From the NCBI GenBank assembly GCA_035461305.1, contig DATHVN010000141.1:52249-116248 (forward strand): a stretch of 64,000 nucleotides of DNA, in the 5' to 3' direction. Source of the DNA: Euzebyales bacterium (GTDB lineage Bacteria > Actinomycetota > Nitriliruptoria > Euzebyales > JAHELV01). Below are positions 50,896 to 59,659 of the stretch, piece after piece (position 1 is the stretch's first letter; every line of letters starts with the position of its first letter). The notes under the pieces are model-generated. The model searched no databases, had not been told where the DNA came from, and saw only the letters and a program-made list of their open reading frames with translations. Made by a program: the position numbers and the translations under genes.

Positions 50896-51243
50896 TCAGC
50901 GGCGGTCGCCACTGTCGTCGGACAGCCGCCAGTCGGTCGCGTCGATCGCACGCCGGTCACGCACCCGCCGTTGAACGGGCTCGCCCGCGGCGGGCGGCTG
51001 CACCTGGTCCAGCACGTAACGCACCAGCGCGACCAGCACCGCGACGTCGTCGAGCAGGCCCAGCGGACCCAGCAGGGACTCGGGCAGCGGATCGATCGGC
51101 GACAGCAGCCACAGGACCGCGCCGGCGATCGCCAGTTTGGCCTTGTTGGGGACCCGCCGGCCACGCAGCAGCGCCCGGATCCCGAGGATCAGCAGGACGA
51201 TCGTCGCGATGGCGACGACCGCCGCGATCACCCAGCCACGCAC
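50896..51243 (-). CDS. DUF1232 (YkvA-like) membrane protein
   Basis: In this 115-aa protein an N-terminal helix (RGWVIAAVVAIATIVLLILGI) is followed by the DUF1232 core NKAKLAIAGAVLWLLSPIDPLPESLLGPLGLLDDVAVLVALVRYVLDQV. LSPIDPLPE and LDDV are the family hallmarks. A basic and acidic tail ends DWRLSDDSGDRR. The GTG at 51243 has AGGGGG upstream. The function is unknown; relatives are probably small membrane-associated transport or stress proteins. It is 50 bp downstream of azlD. Confidence 0.82.
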   Translation of the reverse strand: MRGWVIAAVVAIATIVLLILGIRALLRGRRVPNKAKLAIAGAVLWLLSPIDPLPESLLGPLGLLDDVAVLVALVRYVLDQVQPPAAGEPVQRRVRDRRAIDATDWRLSDDSGDRR

Positions 51244-51293
51244 GCGAACCCCCTGTCCACTCCCAAGCGTAGCGCGGATCACCCGGCCGGCGG

Positions 51294-51626
51294 TCACGCA
51301 CCCACGCCGAGCGCCGTCAGCCCCGCGAGCGCCGCACCACCGACGAGCAGCGTCGCCACGACGCTGCGGGTGCGCCACGCGACCGCGGCGGCGACCAGGC
51401 CGGCGAGCGGTCGTGGGTGCCACAGCAGCAGCCCGCCGTCGGGCCGCAGCACCGCTGGTGCCACCAGGGCCGCCAGGGCCGCCGGCGGGATCATCCGCAA
51501 TCCGTCGCGCACACGTGGCGGCAGGTCGCGGGCGCGGTGCGCCACGGTCAACAGCACGGCCCGCACCAGGTAGGTCACGATGCCGCCGCCGATGATCACC
51601 ATCCATGCCGTCGCCGGCTCGATCAT
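51294..51626 (-). CDS. azlD: AzlD-type branched-chain amino acid export subunit
   Basis: The 110-aa protein has three to four helices: AWMVIIGGGIVTYLVRAVLLTVA, then PPRVRDGLRMIPPAALAALVAPAVL and VVATLLVGGAALAGLTALG. RMIPPAALAALVAP is the typical AzlD motif. With AzlC it forms an exporter of branched-chain amino acids in characterised systems. Its ATG overlaps the azlC stop (ATGA). azlC carries a frameshift, so the pair may not be functional. Confidence 0.88.
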   Translation of the reverse strand: MIEPATAWMVIIGGGIVTYLVRAVLLTVAHRARDLPPRVRDGLRMIPPAALAALVAPAVLRPDGGLLLWHPRPLAGLVAAAVAWRTRSVVATLLVGGAALAGLTALGVGA

Positions 51627-52308
51627 CGCGCCGCCATGACCACGCCGGTGCTGATGCCGGCCGCTGCGCCGAGCAGCAGCCCGGTGCCCGCCGGCAGCCC
51701 TGCCCCGAGGACGGCGACCACGCCACCGACCGTCGCGGCGGCCGCGGTGGCGCGATCGGTGATCGCCGGGATCAGCAGCACCATGAAGACCAGCGGCAGG
51801 GCGAAGTCGAGCGGCAGGCCCTCCGGCAGCGTCGTGCCGATGAGCAGTCCCGTAGCGGTCGCCACCTGCCACGACAGCCACATGACCACCGCGCCGGCCA
51901 GGTAGAACGCGAGACGCGCCCGGGGTCCCAGGTCGCGGTCGCGGTACGCGGTGACCGAGACGGCGAACGCCTGATCGGTCAGGACGTACGCGGCGCCGAG
52001 CCGGGGCACGAGTCCGACGTCGGCCAGGTGCGGTGCGAGGACCGCCGAGTACATGACGAACCGCAGGTGATGATCGCGACCGTGCCGATGGCGACCAGGG
52101 GCGGGGCACCACGGCCGAGCACCTCGATGGCCGCGAGCTGTGATGCCCCCGCGTACAGCACCGTGGAGAAGCCGAACACGCCGGCCGGCGCGACCCCGTG
52201 GTCGACCGCCGTGACGCTGGCGACGATGCCGAACGGGACCACGCCGATCAGCAGCGGCGCGATCGCGCGGGCGCCGTCCCATGCGGCACGGCGCACGGTC
52301 TGGCCCAT
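51623..52308 (-). pseudogene. azlC: azlC with a single-base deletion
   Basis: From the ATG at 52308 the first frame encodes GQTVRRAAWDGARAIAPLLIGVVPFGIVASV through VAIGTVAIIT, normal AzlC sequence. It then goes out of frame near 52067-52070. The next frame continues LRFVMYSAVLAPHLADVG to the end (GISTGVVMAAR). One base added in ATCATCACCTG would give the family's NLRFVMYSA motif. Repaired, the protein has the normal length of about 229 aa. It is either a recent loss or a sequence error. Confidence 0.85.
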
Positions 52309-52513
52309 TGGTTCCTCCTGGGGGACGAGGAACGACGGTACCCGTGCGCACCGCGCGGCGGAGGGCCGACGTGCGGTCCCGTCACCATCGCACCGCGGTG
52401 GCCGCCTGGACGCGCCACCGCTCGTGAGGTGGCTACACGCGGACGGCCGGCTCGGTCAGGTCGATGACGGGGGCGTCGTGGTGCGCACGAACGGTGTCGA
52501 CCCCGGCCGGCCG

Positions 52514-53419
52514 TCACCGTGACGTGAGGTGCTTCTCGAAGAAGAGCTCGGCATAGGGGTTGCTGTTGTAGCGGGGGATGTCGCGGTACCCGGCACGGCG
52601 GTACATGGCGATGGCGTCGGTGAGCGCTCCGTTGGTGTCAAGCCGCACCGTGGCACAGCCGAGGGCGACCCCGTGCTCCTCGAGCGTGCGGAGCAGCCGC
52701 GCTCCGAGCCCGAGCCCCCGCATGGCATCGGCGATCCACATGCGCTTGATCTCGGCGATGCCGTCGCCCAGCACCTGGACGCCACCACACCCCGCCAGAC
52801 GTCCGTCGACGCGTACCAGCACGAAACGTCCGGCCGGCATGGACAGCGCCGGTGCGTCGGCCTCGGTCGCGGCGCCGGGATCAAACCCGCCCGTGAACCG
52901 GCTGTCCAGCTCCTCGAAGTAGCGGGTCAGGGCCTCGCGGGCGTCAGGCGTCCGCGGATCGGTGAGCTCGAACGTCGCCTGCGCTGCGGCGAGCAGCCGG
53001 TCAGCCTCGCCGAGCGCGACGGCCAGGCGGTCGCGGTGGCGGGGCGCCAGCCCGTCGACGACGGCGGCCGCGAGGCGGTCAGCCCGCTCGTCGAGCCGGC
53101 TCCACTCGTCGCCGCCTTCGACGGTCAGCCGCGCGATGTGCTGCCTGGCGTCAGCCGGGTCGGCCACGACCTCGACGAGCCCGTCAGCCTCGAGCGCCCG
53201 CAGGATGCGGCTGAGGTAGCCGGAGTCCAGGTCCAGGTCGGCACGCAGGTCGCGGACCGCCATCGCGTCGTCAGGCCTGGTGCCGATCTCGAAGAGCACC
53301 CGGGCGTGGCCGAGCGGGCGGTCGAGGCCCAGGAACCGCTCCTCGAGGACGCCGATCCGCGTGGTGAACGACCGGTTGAACCTGCGCAGCACACCGACGT
53401 GGTCCATTGCGTCGATCAT
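52514..53419 (-). CDS. MarR-GNAT fusion regulator/acetyltransferase
   Basis: In this 301-aa protein residues 1-145 form a MarR winged helix (RPLGHARVLFEIGTRPDDAMAVRDLRADLDLDSGYLSRILRALEADGLVEV). Residues 165-301 form a GNAT domain with AEIKRMWIADAMRGLGLGARLLRTLEEHGVALGCATVRLDTNGALTDAIAMYRRAGYRDIPRYN. The acetyl-CoA loop is RGLGLGAR. Such fusions are common in actinobacteria; a ligand-linked acetyltransferase that controls its own gene is plausible. A perfect palindrome lies 8-29 bp upstream of its start. Confidence 0.9.
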   Translation of the reverse strand: MIDAMDHVGVLRRFNRSFTTRIGVLEERFLGLDRPLGHARVLFEIGTRPDDAMAVRDLRADLDLDSGYLSRILRALEADGLVEVVADPADARQHIARLTVEGGDEWSRLDERADRLAAAVVDGLAPRHRDRLAVALGEADRLLAAAQATFELTDPRTPDAREALTRYFEELDSRFTGGFDPGAATEADAPALSMPAGRFVLVRVDGRLAGCGGVQVLGDGIAEIKRMWIADAMRGLGLGARLLRTLEEHGVALGCATVRLDTNGALTDAIAMYRRAGYRDIPRYNSNPYAELFFEKHLTSR

Positions 53420-53426
53420 GTCCGAT

Positions 53427-53448
53427 ATCTCTGACTCAGGTCAGAGAT
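53427..53448. promoter_or_regulatory. MarR-type operator palindrome
   Basis: ATCTCTGAC-TCAG-GTCAGAGAT is a perfect 9+9 inverted repeat with a 4-bp spacer. It ends 7 bp from the start of the MarR-GNAT gene, so the product may repress itself. The same site could also affect the divergent DUF4395 gene, whose start is 82 bp away. Confidence 0.7.
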
Positions 53449-53529
53449 TGCCGACGCGGAGGCATCGAGCGCCGGCTTTGCAGCGTTCCCACTGCGTGTC
53501 GGCCGTCGAGGGACCTAGCGTTGAGCGCC

Positions 53530-54021
53530 ATGCGAAGGTTGTTCAGCTTCCCCGATCCCGTCAACGAGGTCTCCGCTCGCCTCGTCGCCGCGGGTGTCGT
53601 CATGCTGTGCGTCGCAACGCTCTCGGGCGCGACCTGGCTGCTTCCCGTGCTCGCGTACGGGTTCGTGGCGCGCGTCGCGACCGGCCCGAGGCTGAGCCCC
53701 CTCGGCCAGCTCGTGACCCGCGTCGTGACGCCGCGGCTGCCTGTGGCCCCACGACCGGTCCCCGGACCGCCCAAGCGGTTCGCGCAGGGCATCGGCGCCA
53801 CCCTGTCGGTGACCGCTGTGGTCATGCACGTCGGCTTCGCCGCCACGGGCCCCGCGCTCGTGCTCGTCGGCATGATCGCGGTGGCCGCGACGCTCGAGTC
53901 GGCGTTCGGCCTGTGCCTGGGCTGCTGGCTGTTCGCCCGCCTCATCGACCTGGGGGTGATCCCGCCCCACGCGTGTGCGGCGTGCGCCGACCTGCGCCTG
54001 CACCCGTCGACGACGACCTGA
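53530..54021 (+). CDS. DUF4395 membrane protein
   Basis: The 163-aa protein has about four helices: EVSARLVAAGVVMLCVATLSG, WLLPVLAYGFVARVATG, GATLSVTAVVMHVGFAATG and ALVLVGMIAVAATLESAFGLCLGCWLFARLI. FPDPVNEVSAR at the start and FGLCLGCWLF near the end are DUF4395 hallmarks, the latter a CxxC in the membrane. CAACADLRLH at the C-terminus adds a second CxxC. DUF4395 is of unknown function and is often near thiol/disulfide genes. It is transcribed divergently from the MarR-GNAT gene. Confidence 0.85.
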   Translation: MRRLFSFPDPVNEVSARLVAAGVVMLCVATLSGATWLLPVLAYGFVARVATGPRLSPLGQLVTRVVTPRLPVAPRPVPGPPKRFAQGIGATLSVTAVVMHVGFAATGPALVLVGMIAVAATLESAFGLCLGCWLFARLIDLGVIPPHACAACADLRLHPSTTT

Positions 54022-54070
54022 CACGCGGTAGGTGCGTAGGATCGGAGGTCCCACCGCGCCGAGGTGACGC

Positions 54071-54844
54071 ATGACCACCGCGACCGACGCGTGGCCGCAC
54101 CCCGCCTGGCGTCAGCTCCTCAATGTCGCCGCCTACGCGCTGGTCATCACGGTCAACGCGCTGGCCAACGCCCTGCCGATCAACGGCATCACCAGCGGCG
54201 CGGTGTCCGACCGCTATCCGACGTTCGTGACGCCGGCGGGCTACGTCTTCGTGATCTGGGGCGTCATCTACGCGCTGCTCGCGGTCTTCGTGGCCTGGCA
54301 GGCGCTGCCAGCCCAGCGCGACGACCAGCGGATGCAGCGGTTGGGGCTGGCGTTCGCGGCGAGCTGTGCGTGCAACGCAGCCTGGCTGTTCGCGTGGCAC
54401 CACCTGCGGATCGAGCTCGCGTGGGCGCTGATCGTCGCGCTGCTCGTGACCCTGGTCGCGTGCTACGAGCGTGTGGGCGGCCCGGTCGGCTCGCGCATCG
54501 AGTGGCTGGCCGTGCGGCTGCCGTTCAGCGTCTACCTGGCATGGGTCACCGTCGCAACCATCGCCAACACCGCGATCGCCGCCGTCGACGTCGGCATCGA
54601 CGGCGGCGCCGCAGCGCCACTGTGGGGTGCCGTCGCGCTGGCGGCCGCGTCCGCCGTCGGCCTGCTGATGCTGGCGCGCCGCGGCGACGTCGCGTTCGCG
54701 TTGGTGCTGGTGTGGGCGTTCACCGGGATCGCGGTGGCCCAGGCCGACCGCAGCGGACTGATCCCGGTGGTGGCCGGGACGGCGGCCGTGCTGCTCGCTG
54801 TGGCCGCGGCGGTCACCTGGCTGCCGTCACGCACACGCGCATGA
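54071..54844 (+). CDS. TspO/MBR-related (tryptophan-rich sensory) membrane protein
   Basis: The 257-aa protein has about seven to eight helices. FVTPAGYVFVIWGVIYALLAVFVAWQ near residues 57-82 is the family signature. CACNAAWLFAWHHLRIELAWALIVALLVTLVACY follows. It is longer than the classic five-helix TspO (about 160 aa) and belongs to the long subgroup that databases label tryptophan-rich sensory protein. Porphyrin binding as in TspO is possible but unproven for this subgroup. It starts 49 bp after the DUF4395 gene. Confidence 0.72.
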   Translation: MTTATDAWPHPAWRQLLNVAAYALVITVNALANALPINGITSGAVSDRYPTFVTPAGYVFVIWGVIYALLAVFVAWQALPAQRDDQRMQRLGLAFAASCACNAAWLFAWHHLRIELAWALIVALLVTLVACYERVGGPVGSRIEWLAVRLPFSVYLAWVTVATIANTAIAAVDVGIDGGAAAPLWGAVALAAASAVGLLMLARRGDVAFALVLVWAFTGIAVAQADRSGLIPVVAGTAAVLLAVAAAVTWLPSRTRA

Positions 54845-54926
54845 GGCCTGGACGCGTGGGCCACAATGGCCGTTCCATGCCGGACCCGATCACGTCCCGA
54901 TCGTCACAGTCCCACGAGGCGTCCCG

Positions 54927-56276
54927 ATGACCGTCGCCTGGGTCCTCCTCGCGCTCGCGGCCGCCATGCTGCTCGCCAACGCGTTGTTCGTCGCCGCCGA
55001 GTTCAGCTTGGTGATGGTCGACCGCTCACAGGTGGCTGACGCCGCCAAGGAGGGCGACGAGACCGCGGCCGGCGTGCTCGAGGCGTTGCGGAGCCTGTCG
55101 ACCCAGCTGTCCAGCGCGCAGCTCGGCATCACGGTGACCTCTCTGATCGTCGGCTACCTGGCCGAACCGTCCCTGGCCACATTGCTGCGCGGCCCGCTGT
55201 CCGCGCTCGGCGTCGCCGAGGGTGCGCTGCGGGGCATCGCCGTCACCGTCGCGCTGGTCGTCGCGACCGGGCTCCAGATGGTCCTCGGTGAGCTGGTTCC
55301 CAAGAACCTCGCGATCGCGCGACCGTGGCCGGTCGCGGCCCGCGTCGTCGGTCCCCAGCGGACCTTCACGCGCCTCGCCGGCTGGCTGATCCGGCTGCTG
55401 AACGGCAATGCCAACGCGATCGTCCGCCTGCTGGGCTTCGAGCCGCAGGAGGAGCTCGCGTCGGCCCGTGCGCCACAGGAGCTGCAGTCGCTGGTGCGGC
55501 GCTCGGCGGAGCTCGGCACGCTGCCGCGGCCGACTGCGGCACTGCTCGCGCGCGCCCTCGAGTTCGGCGAACGCTCCGCCGCCGACGCCATGACGCCCCG
55601 CGCGCGGGTGCAGTTCGTGGACGCCGAGACATCGGTCGCAGAGGTCCTCACCAAGGCCCGGCACAGCGGCCTGTCGCGCTTCCCCGTGACCGGCGAGGGC
55701 GGCTCGGACGACATCGTGGGTGTCGTCGACCTCCGCCACCTGCTACGGGTCCCACGGGAGGAGCGGTCGACGACGCCGGCGCGCGACGTCGCCGTCGAGC
55801 CGCTGTTCGTGCCCGAGGCGATCGAGCTCGATACGTTGCTGCGTCAGTTGCGCAACACGGGCACCAACCTTGCGGTCGTGGTCGACGAGTACGGCGGCAC
55901 GGCGGGCATCGTGACGCTGGAGGACCTGATCGAGGAGCTGGTCGGCGAGGTCGAGGACGAGCACGACCAGCCGGTGGCGCGCGTGCGGCTGGGACGTGAC
56001 GGCACCTACGTCGTCACCGGCCTCCTGCGCCCCGACGAGATCCGCGCACTCGGCGTCGAGGTGCCCGACGACGACGGCTACGACACCATCGCCGGCTTCA
56101 TGGCGGACGCGCTCGACCGCCTGCCCGAGACGGACGACGAGGTCGACGTAGGCGACTGGACCATGCGGGTGATCCGCATGGACGGCCTGCGCGTCGACCG
56201 CGTCAAGGTCACACCGGTGATGCGTGACGAGGACGGCGCCGACGCCAGCGAGGACGCCGACGGGGTCACGACGTGA
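54927..56276 (+). CDS. CNNM/CorC (HlyC/CorC-type) transporter, full length
   Basis: In this 449-aa protein the DUF21 domain (residues 1-200, three to four helices) holds [19 protein letters not shown] and [24 protein letters not shown] pair (about 210-335) contains [13 protein letters not shown] and [32 protein letters not shown] CorC_HlyC domain follows to about 425 ([12 protein letters not shown]...[12 protein letters not shown]). Family members export or import Mg2+, Co2+ or Na+. It is coupled through a 13-codon mini-ORF to a second family member. Confidence 0.93.
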   Translation: MTVAWVLLALAAAMLLANALFVAAEFSLVMVDRSQVADAAKEGDETAAGVLEALRSLSTQLSSAQLGITVTSLIVGYLAEPSLATLLRGPLSALGVAEGALRGIAVTVALVVATGLQMVLGELVPKNLAIARPWPVAARVVGPQRTFTRLAGWLIRLLNGNANAIVRLLGFEPQEELASARAPQELQSLVRRSAELGTLPRPTAALLARALEFGERSAADAMTPRARVQFVDAETSVAEVLTKARHSGLSRFPVTGEGGSDDIVGVVDLRHLLRVPREERSTTPARDVAVEPLFVPEAIELDTLLRQLRNTGTNLAVVVDEYGGTAGIVTLEDLIEELVGEVEDEHDQPVARVRLGRDGTYVVTGLLRPDEIRALGVEVPDDDGYDTIAGFMADALDRLPETDDEVDVGDWTMRVIRMDGLRVDRVKVTPVMRDEDGADASEDADGVTT

Positions 56277-56314
56277 GCCTCGCAGCCGCCGTCATCGGGA
56301 TGCTGCACCAGTGA
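56273..56314 (+). CDS. 13-codon coupling mini-ORF (tentative)
   Basis: A GTG overlapping the stop of the first CorC gene (GTGA) opens a frame for [13 protein letters not shown]. Its stop overlaps the GTG of the second CorC gene (GTGA at 56311-56314). [11 protein letters not shown] resembles the N-terminal residues of many DUF21 proteins, so it may be a remnant of the original start as well as a coupling device. Confidence 0.35.
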   Translation: MSLAAAVIGMLHQ

Positions 56315-57348
56315 GCGGCGCGGGTGCGCTGTGGCTCACCGCCGGGCTGCTGCTGGGCAACGCGTTCTTCGTGGGCGCGGAGTTCGCGCTGATCTCAGCG
56401 CGCCGGAGCCAGATCGAGCCGCTCGCGGCCGACGGACGGCGACGGGCACGGACGACGCTGTGGGCCATGGAGCGGGTATCACTGATGCTGGCGGGCGCGC
56501 AGCTCGGCATCACCGTCTGCTCGCTCAGCCTGGGCGCGGTCGGCGAGCCCGCGATCGCACACCTGCTGGAGGGTCCGTTCGAGGCACTGGGGATGCCAGA
56601 GTCGCTGCTGCACCCCGTCGCGTTCACGCTCGCGCTCGCGATCGTGGTCTACCTGCACATGGTCCTGGGCGAGATGGTCCCCAAGAACGTCGCCCTGGCG
56701 GCGCCGGAGCGGTCGGCGCTGCTGCTCGGCCCACTGCTGGCCACCATCGTCCGCATCGCCAAACCGGCGATCTGGCTGCTGAACGCGATCGCGAACGGCG
56801 TGCTGCGCCTGCTGCGGGTCGAGCCGCGCGACGAGGTGTCGTCGGCCTTCACCGCCGAGGAGGTCGCGGCGATGCTGTCCGAGTCCCGCCGGGAGGGGCT
56901 GCTCGACCACGAGGAGCACGAGCTGCTGACGGGCGCTCTGCAGTACGAGCGGGTACAGGCCCGGGACCTGCTCATGGGTCCGGACGATCTCGTGTCGCTC
57001 GACTGGCCGGTCACCGCGCAGCAGGTCGAGGACCTCGTGGCGCGGACAGGGTTCTCCCGGTTCCCTGTCCGCGACGAGGACGGCGCGCTCGTCGGCTACC
57101 TCCACGTCAAGGACGTGCTCGACCTCGAGCCCGACCAGCCGGTGCCCAACGGTCGCATCCGCGCGCTGCCGACCGTCGACGCCGACGCGACCGTCGACGA
57201 CATCGTCGAGGAGCTGCAACGCACGGGCAGCCACCTCGGCAGGGTGAGCTCGGCTGATACCGTCCTGGGCGTGGTCACCCTCGAGGACGCAATCGAGGAG
57301 CTGATCGGCGAGGTCGTCGACGCCGCACACACCGGTGCGACGGGTTGA
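56311..57348 (+). CDS. CNNM/CorC-type transporter, short form
   Basis: In this 345-aa protein the DUF21 domain holds LLLGNAFFVGAEFALISARRSQIEPLA and VYLHMVLGEMVPKNVALAAPERSALL. The CBS pair carries ARTGFSRFPVRDEDGALVGYLHVKDVL and ending VVTLEDAIEELIGEVVDAAH. The C-terminal CorC_HlyC domain present in its upstream neighbour is missing; the protein ends just after the CBS pair. The two genes are adjacent paralogues and may form a hetero-oligomer. The GTG at 56311 gives the shortest good start. Confidence 0.92.
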   Translation: MSGAGALWLTAGLLLGNAFFVGAEFALISARRSQIEPLAADGRRRARTTLWAMERVSLMLAGAQLGITVCSLSLGAVGEPAIAHLLEGPFEALGMPESLLHPVAFTLALAIVVYLHMVLGEMVPKNVALAAPERSALLLGPLLATIVRIAKPAIWLLNAIANGVLRLLRVEPRDEVSSAFTAEEVAAMLSESRREGLLDHEEHELLTGALQYERVQARDLLMGPDDLVSLDWPVTAQQVEDLVARTGFSRFPVRDEDGALVGYLHVKDVLDLEPDQPVPNGRIRALPTVDADATVDDIVEELQRTGSHLGRVSSADTVLGVVTLEDAIEELIGEVVDAAHTGATG

Positions 57349-57403
57349 ACGGCAACCCCGGCCGGCAGTGGACCGCCGGCCGGCGCGTCTTGGCCAAGGG
57401 GTC

Positions 57404-59140
57404 ATGCAGCGATCCGGAGACATCGAGAGGCACAGGGCGATCGTCGTGCTCGTCGGCGCGCTCGTCGCCCTGGGTGCAATGCTGGCGCTGCGCGACCCGG
57501 GCGGACCGCCCGAGCCCCGGGCCACGGCGACGTCACCGGCGGTGCCCGAGGTGGCGGGTGCACCCGCCGAGCTGGCCGCGCCGGTCACACGCATCGCAAC
57601 GGGCGCCTCCGTGCCCGACGCACTCACCCTGGTCGGGCACGTGCACACTGCGGTCGTCGCGCCGCCCGGACCCGACCGCATGCGCGCCGCCCACCTGGCC
57701 CACATGCTGCGGGCGCCACTGGTGATCGTCCGTGCGGGCGGGCCGGACGCTGGAGCGGGCGGCCGCAGCGAACACGCTGGTCGGGCCTCCGCCCGTCCGT
57801 CCGCGCAGGCGCGGTCCGAGGCCGCCGCCGCGATGCGGCGCATGGGGGTCGTCCGCGCGGTCCTGGTCGGCGACGCGGTCAGCGACCAGGCGGCCCGCGA
57901 CGGCGGGGTGCGCGAGGTCGTGCGGCTCCGCCCGGCGACCCGCCGGCGGCCGACCGGCCGACAGCTCATCAGGTGGGCCGCGGGCGGCAGGGCGCCCGGG
58001 AAGCGCAACGACCCGGGCTTCGACGACCGCGCCGTGCAGGACCTGCTCGACACCCTGCCCGCACCGGCCCCACCGACCCGCGTCGCGGCGCTGGTCCGCC
58101 CCAGGGGGTACGAGGCGGTGCACGTGGCCCTGGCCGCGCGCGCGGTCGGGCACACCGTCGTCGCGACAGCCGCCCGCGACCTGCGCGGGGACGCCCGCCT
58201 GATCGACCGGCTGGCTGAGCTGTCACGGGATGGCGAGGCACCCCGGGTCGTCCTCGGCGGCGGCGGGATGGCGTCGCTGAAGCGTCGCGAGGTCGCCGCG
58301 CAGGTCGCCGTCGCGGCGACCGGCGTCCGGCTGCCGGGAGGCGGCCAGCTGGTGGTCGACCCGCACTTTCCGCACGCGCGGCGGTACGTCGGGCTGTACG
58401 GCGTGCCACAGTCGGCGGCCCTGGGGGCGCTGGGCGAGCAGCCGGTCGACGCGTCGGTCACGCGGACGCGCCGGCTCGTGCGCGAGTATCGGCAGGCCGT
58501 CGGCTCAATGGCCGACATCATCGGCTGCTTCGAGATCATCGCCACCATCGCCTCGAGCGCGGCCGGCCGCGATGGCAACTACGCAGACGAGCTGTCGATC
58601 GCCGATCTCGAGCCCGCCGTGCAGGCCGCGAGGCGGGCCGGGCTGTACGTGCTGCTCGACATCCAGCCAGGCCGCACCGACTTCCTCACCCAGGCACGGC
58701 GGTACCGCAGGCTGTTGCGCCGCCCCCACGTCGGGCTCGCCCTCGATCCCGAGTGGCGGCTGCGACCTGGTGAGAAGCACCTCGAGCAGATCGGCTCGGT
58801 CGACATCGACGAGGTCAACGAGGTGGCCGGGTGGCTCGCCGACCTGACCCGACGCCGGCGGCTGCCGCAGAAGATGCTTCTCATCCACCAGTTCCGCCTG
58901 TCGATGGTGCGCGGGCGCGAGCGGCTCGACACCAGCCGCGACGAGCTGGCCTACGTGATCCAGATGGACGGGCAGGGGCCGCAGGGCAGCAAGCTCGAGA
59001 CCTGGAACGCCATCACCGCCGCACCGCCGGACGGCGTCCACTTCGGCTGGAAGAACTTCTACGACGAGGACACGCCGATGCGCTCACCCGAGGCGACGAT
59101 GGCGCTCACACCGCCGCCGGTCTTCGTGTCGTACCAGTGA
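57404..59140 (+). CDS. Large membrane-anchored or secreted protein of unknown function
   Basis: The 578-aa protein starts at an ATG after AAGGGG. An N-terminal helix (AIVVLVGALVALGAMLAL) is a signal or anchor. Residues 50-370 have repeated Rossmann-like alpha/beta blocks (RIATGASVPDALTLVGHVHTAVVAPPG, RAVLVGDAVSDQAARDGGV) that recall cell-wall-binding repeat 2 proteins. Residues 400-578 look like a TIM-barrel part: ADIIGCFEIIATIASSAA, YVLLDIQPGRTDFLTQA, GLALDPEWRL and MLLIHQFRLSMV, ending HFGWKNFYDEDTP. The acidic residues in LDIQPGRTDF and LALDPEW could be catalytic, as in glycoside hydrolases. Confidence 0.7.
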   Translation: MQRSGDIERHRAIVVLVGALVALGAMLALRDPGGPPEPRATATSPAVPEVAGAPAELAAPVTRIATGASVPDALTLVGHVHTAVVAPPGPDRMRAAHLAHMLRAPLVIVRAGGPDAGAGGRSEHAGRASARPSAQARSEAAAAMRRMGVVRAVLVGDAVSDQAARDGGVREVVRLRPATRRRPTGRQLIRWAAGGRAPGKRNDPGFDDRAVQDLLDTLPAPAPPTRVAALVRPRGYEAVHVALAARAVGHTVVATAARDLRGDARLIDRLAELSRDGEAPRVVLGGGGMASLKRREVAAQVAVAATGVRLPGGGQLVVDPHFPHARRYVGLYGVPQSAALGALGEQPVDASVTRTRRLVREYRQAVGSMADIIGCFEIIATIASSAAGRDGNYADELSIADLEPAVQAARRAGLYVLLDIQPGRTDFLTQARRYRRLLRRPHVGLALDPEWRLRPGEKHLEQIGSVDIDEVNEVAGWLADLTRRRRLPQKMLLIHQFRLSMVRGRERLDTSRDELAYVIQMDGQGPQGSKLETWNAITAAPPDGVHFGWKNFYDEDTPMRSPEATMALTPPPVFVSYQ

Positions 59141-59142
59141 CG

Positions 59143-59577
59143 TCAGGCGGAGGCGCGCGGCCCGATCACGCGCCGACCGGTGATGCGATCGATGTCGAGC
59201 CGCACCAGCTGCTCGTCCGCGCCGGCCGCCCACGACGCCAGGTCCTCGTCGGCGGCCGCAGCCACCTCGGGGTCGCGCACGATGTCCAGCGACCCGACCG
59301 CCAGGACGCTCCAGCCGTCGTTCCACTCCTGGTCGACGGCGTCGACCTCGAACGCGACGCGCTGGTGTCGCAGCGCGGCATAGAGCTTCGACCCCTCGAA
59401 CGTGCGGAAGTACACGGCGTCGTCGATGACCGCGTAGTTGACGGGCAGCACGGTCGGCCAGTTGGGATCGCCGTCCTCGACGAAGGCGACACGGCCCAGC
59501 CTGGTCGGGTTGGCCGCCAGCAGGCGCCGGCACTCCGACTCGTCAAGCTCGGCGATCCGGTGCATCTGGCGCGTCAT
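59143..59577 (-). CDS. Pyridoxamine 5'-phosphate oxidase-family (flavin/F420-binding split barrel) protein
   Basis: In this 144-aa protein LLAANPTRLGRVAFVEDGDPNWPTVLPVNYAVIDDAVYFRTFEGSKLYAALRHQRVAFEVDAVD is the split-barrel core seen in actinobacterial PPOX-class proteins. These often bind FMN or F420 and reduce small molecules. WNDGWSVLAVGSLDIVRDPE completes the barrel. The substrate is unknown. It is convergent with the secreted-protein gene (2-bp gap). Confidence 0.88.
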   Translation of the reverse strand: MTRQMHRIAELDESECRRLLAANPTRLGRVAFVEDGDPNWPTVLPVNYAVIDDAVYFRTFEGSKLYAALRHQRVAFEVDAVDQEWNDGWSVLAVGSLDIVRDPEVAAAADEDLASWAAGADEQLVRLDIDRITGRRVIGPRASA

Positions 59578-59659
59578 GTGACGTCCTCCTCCGACGGCTC
59601 GGAACGTGCAAGATAGCGGTCGTGGTCACCGTGGCACCGGCATTTTCCACCTCGTGGCT

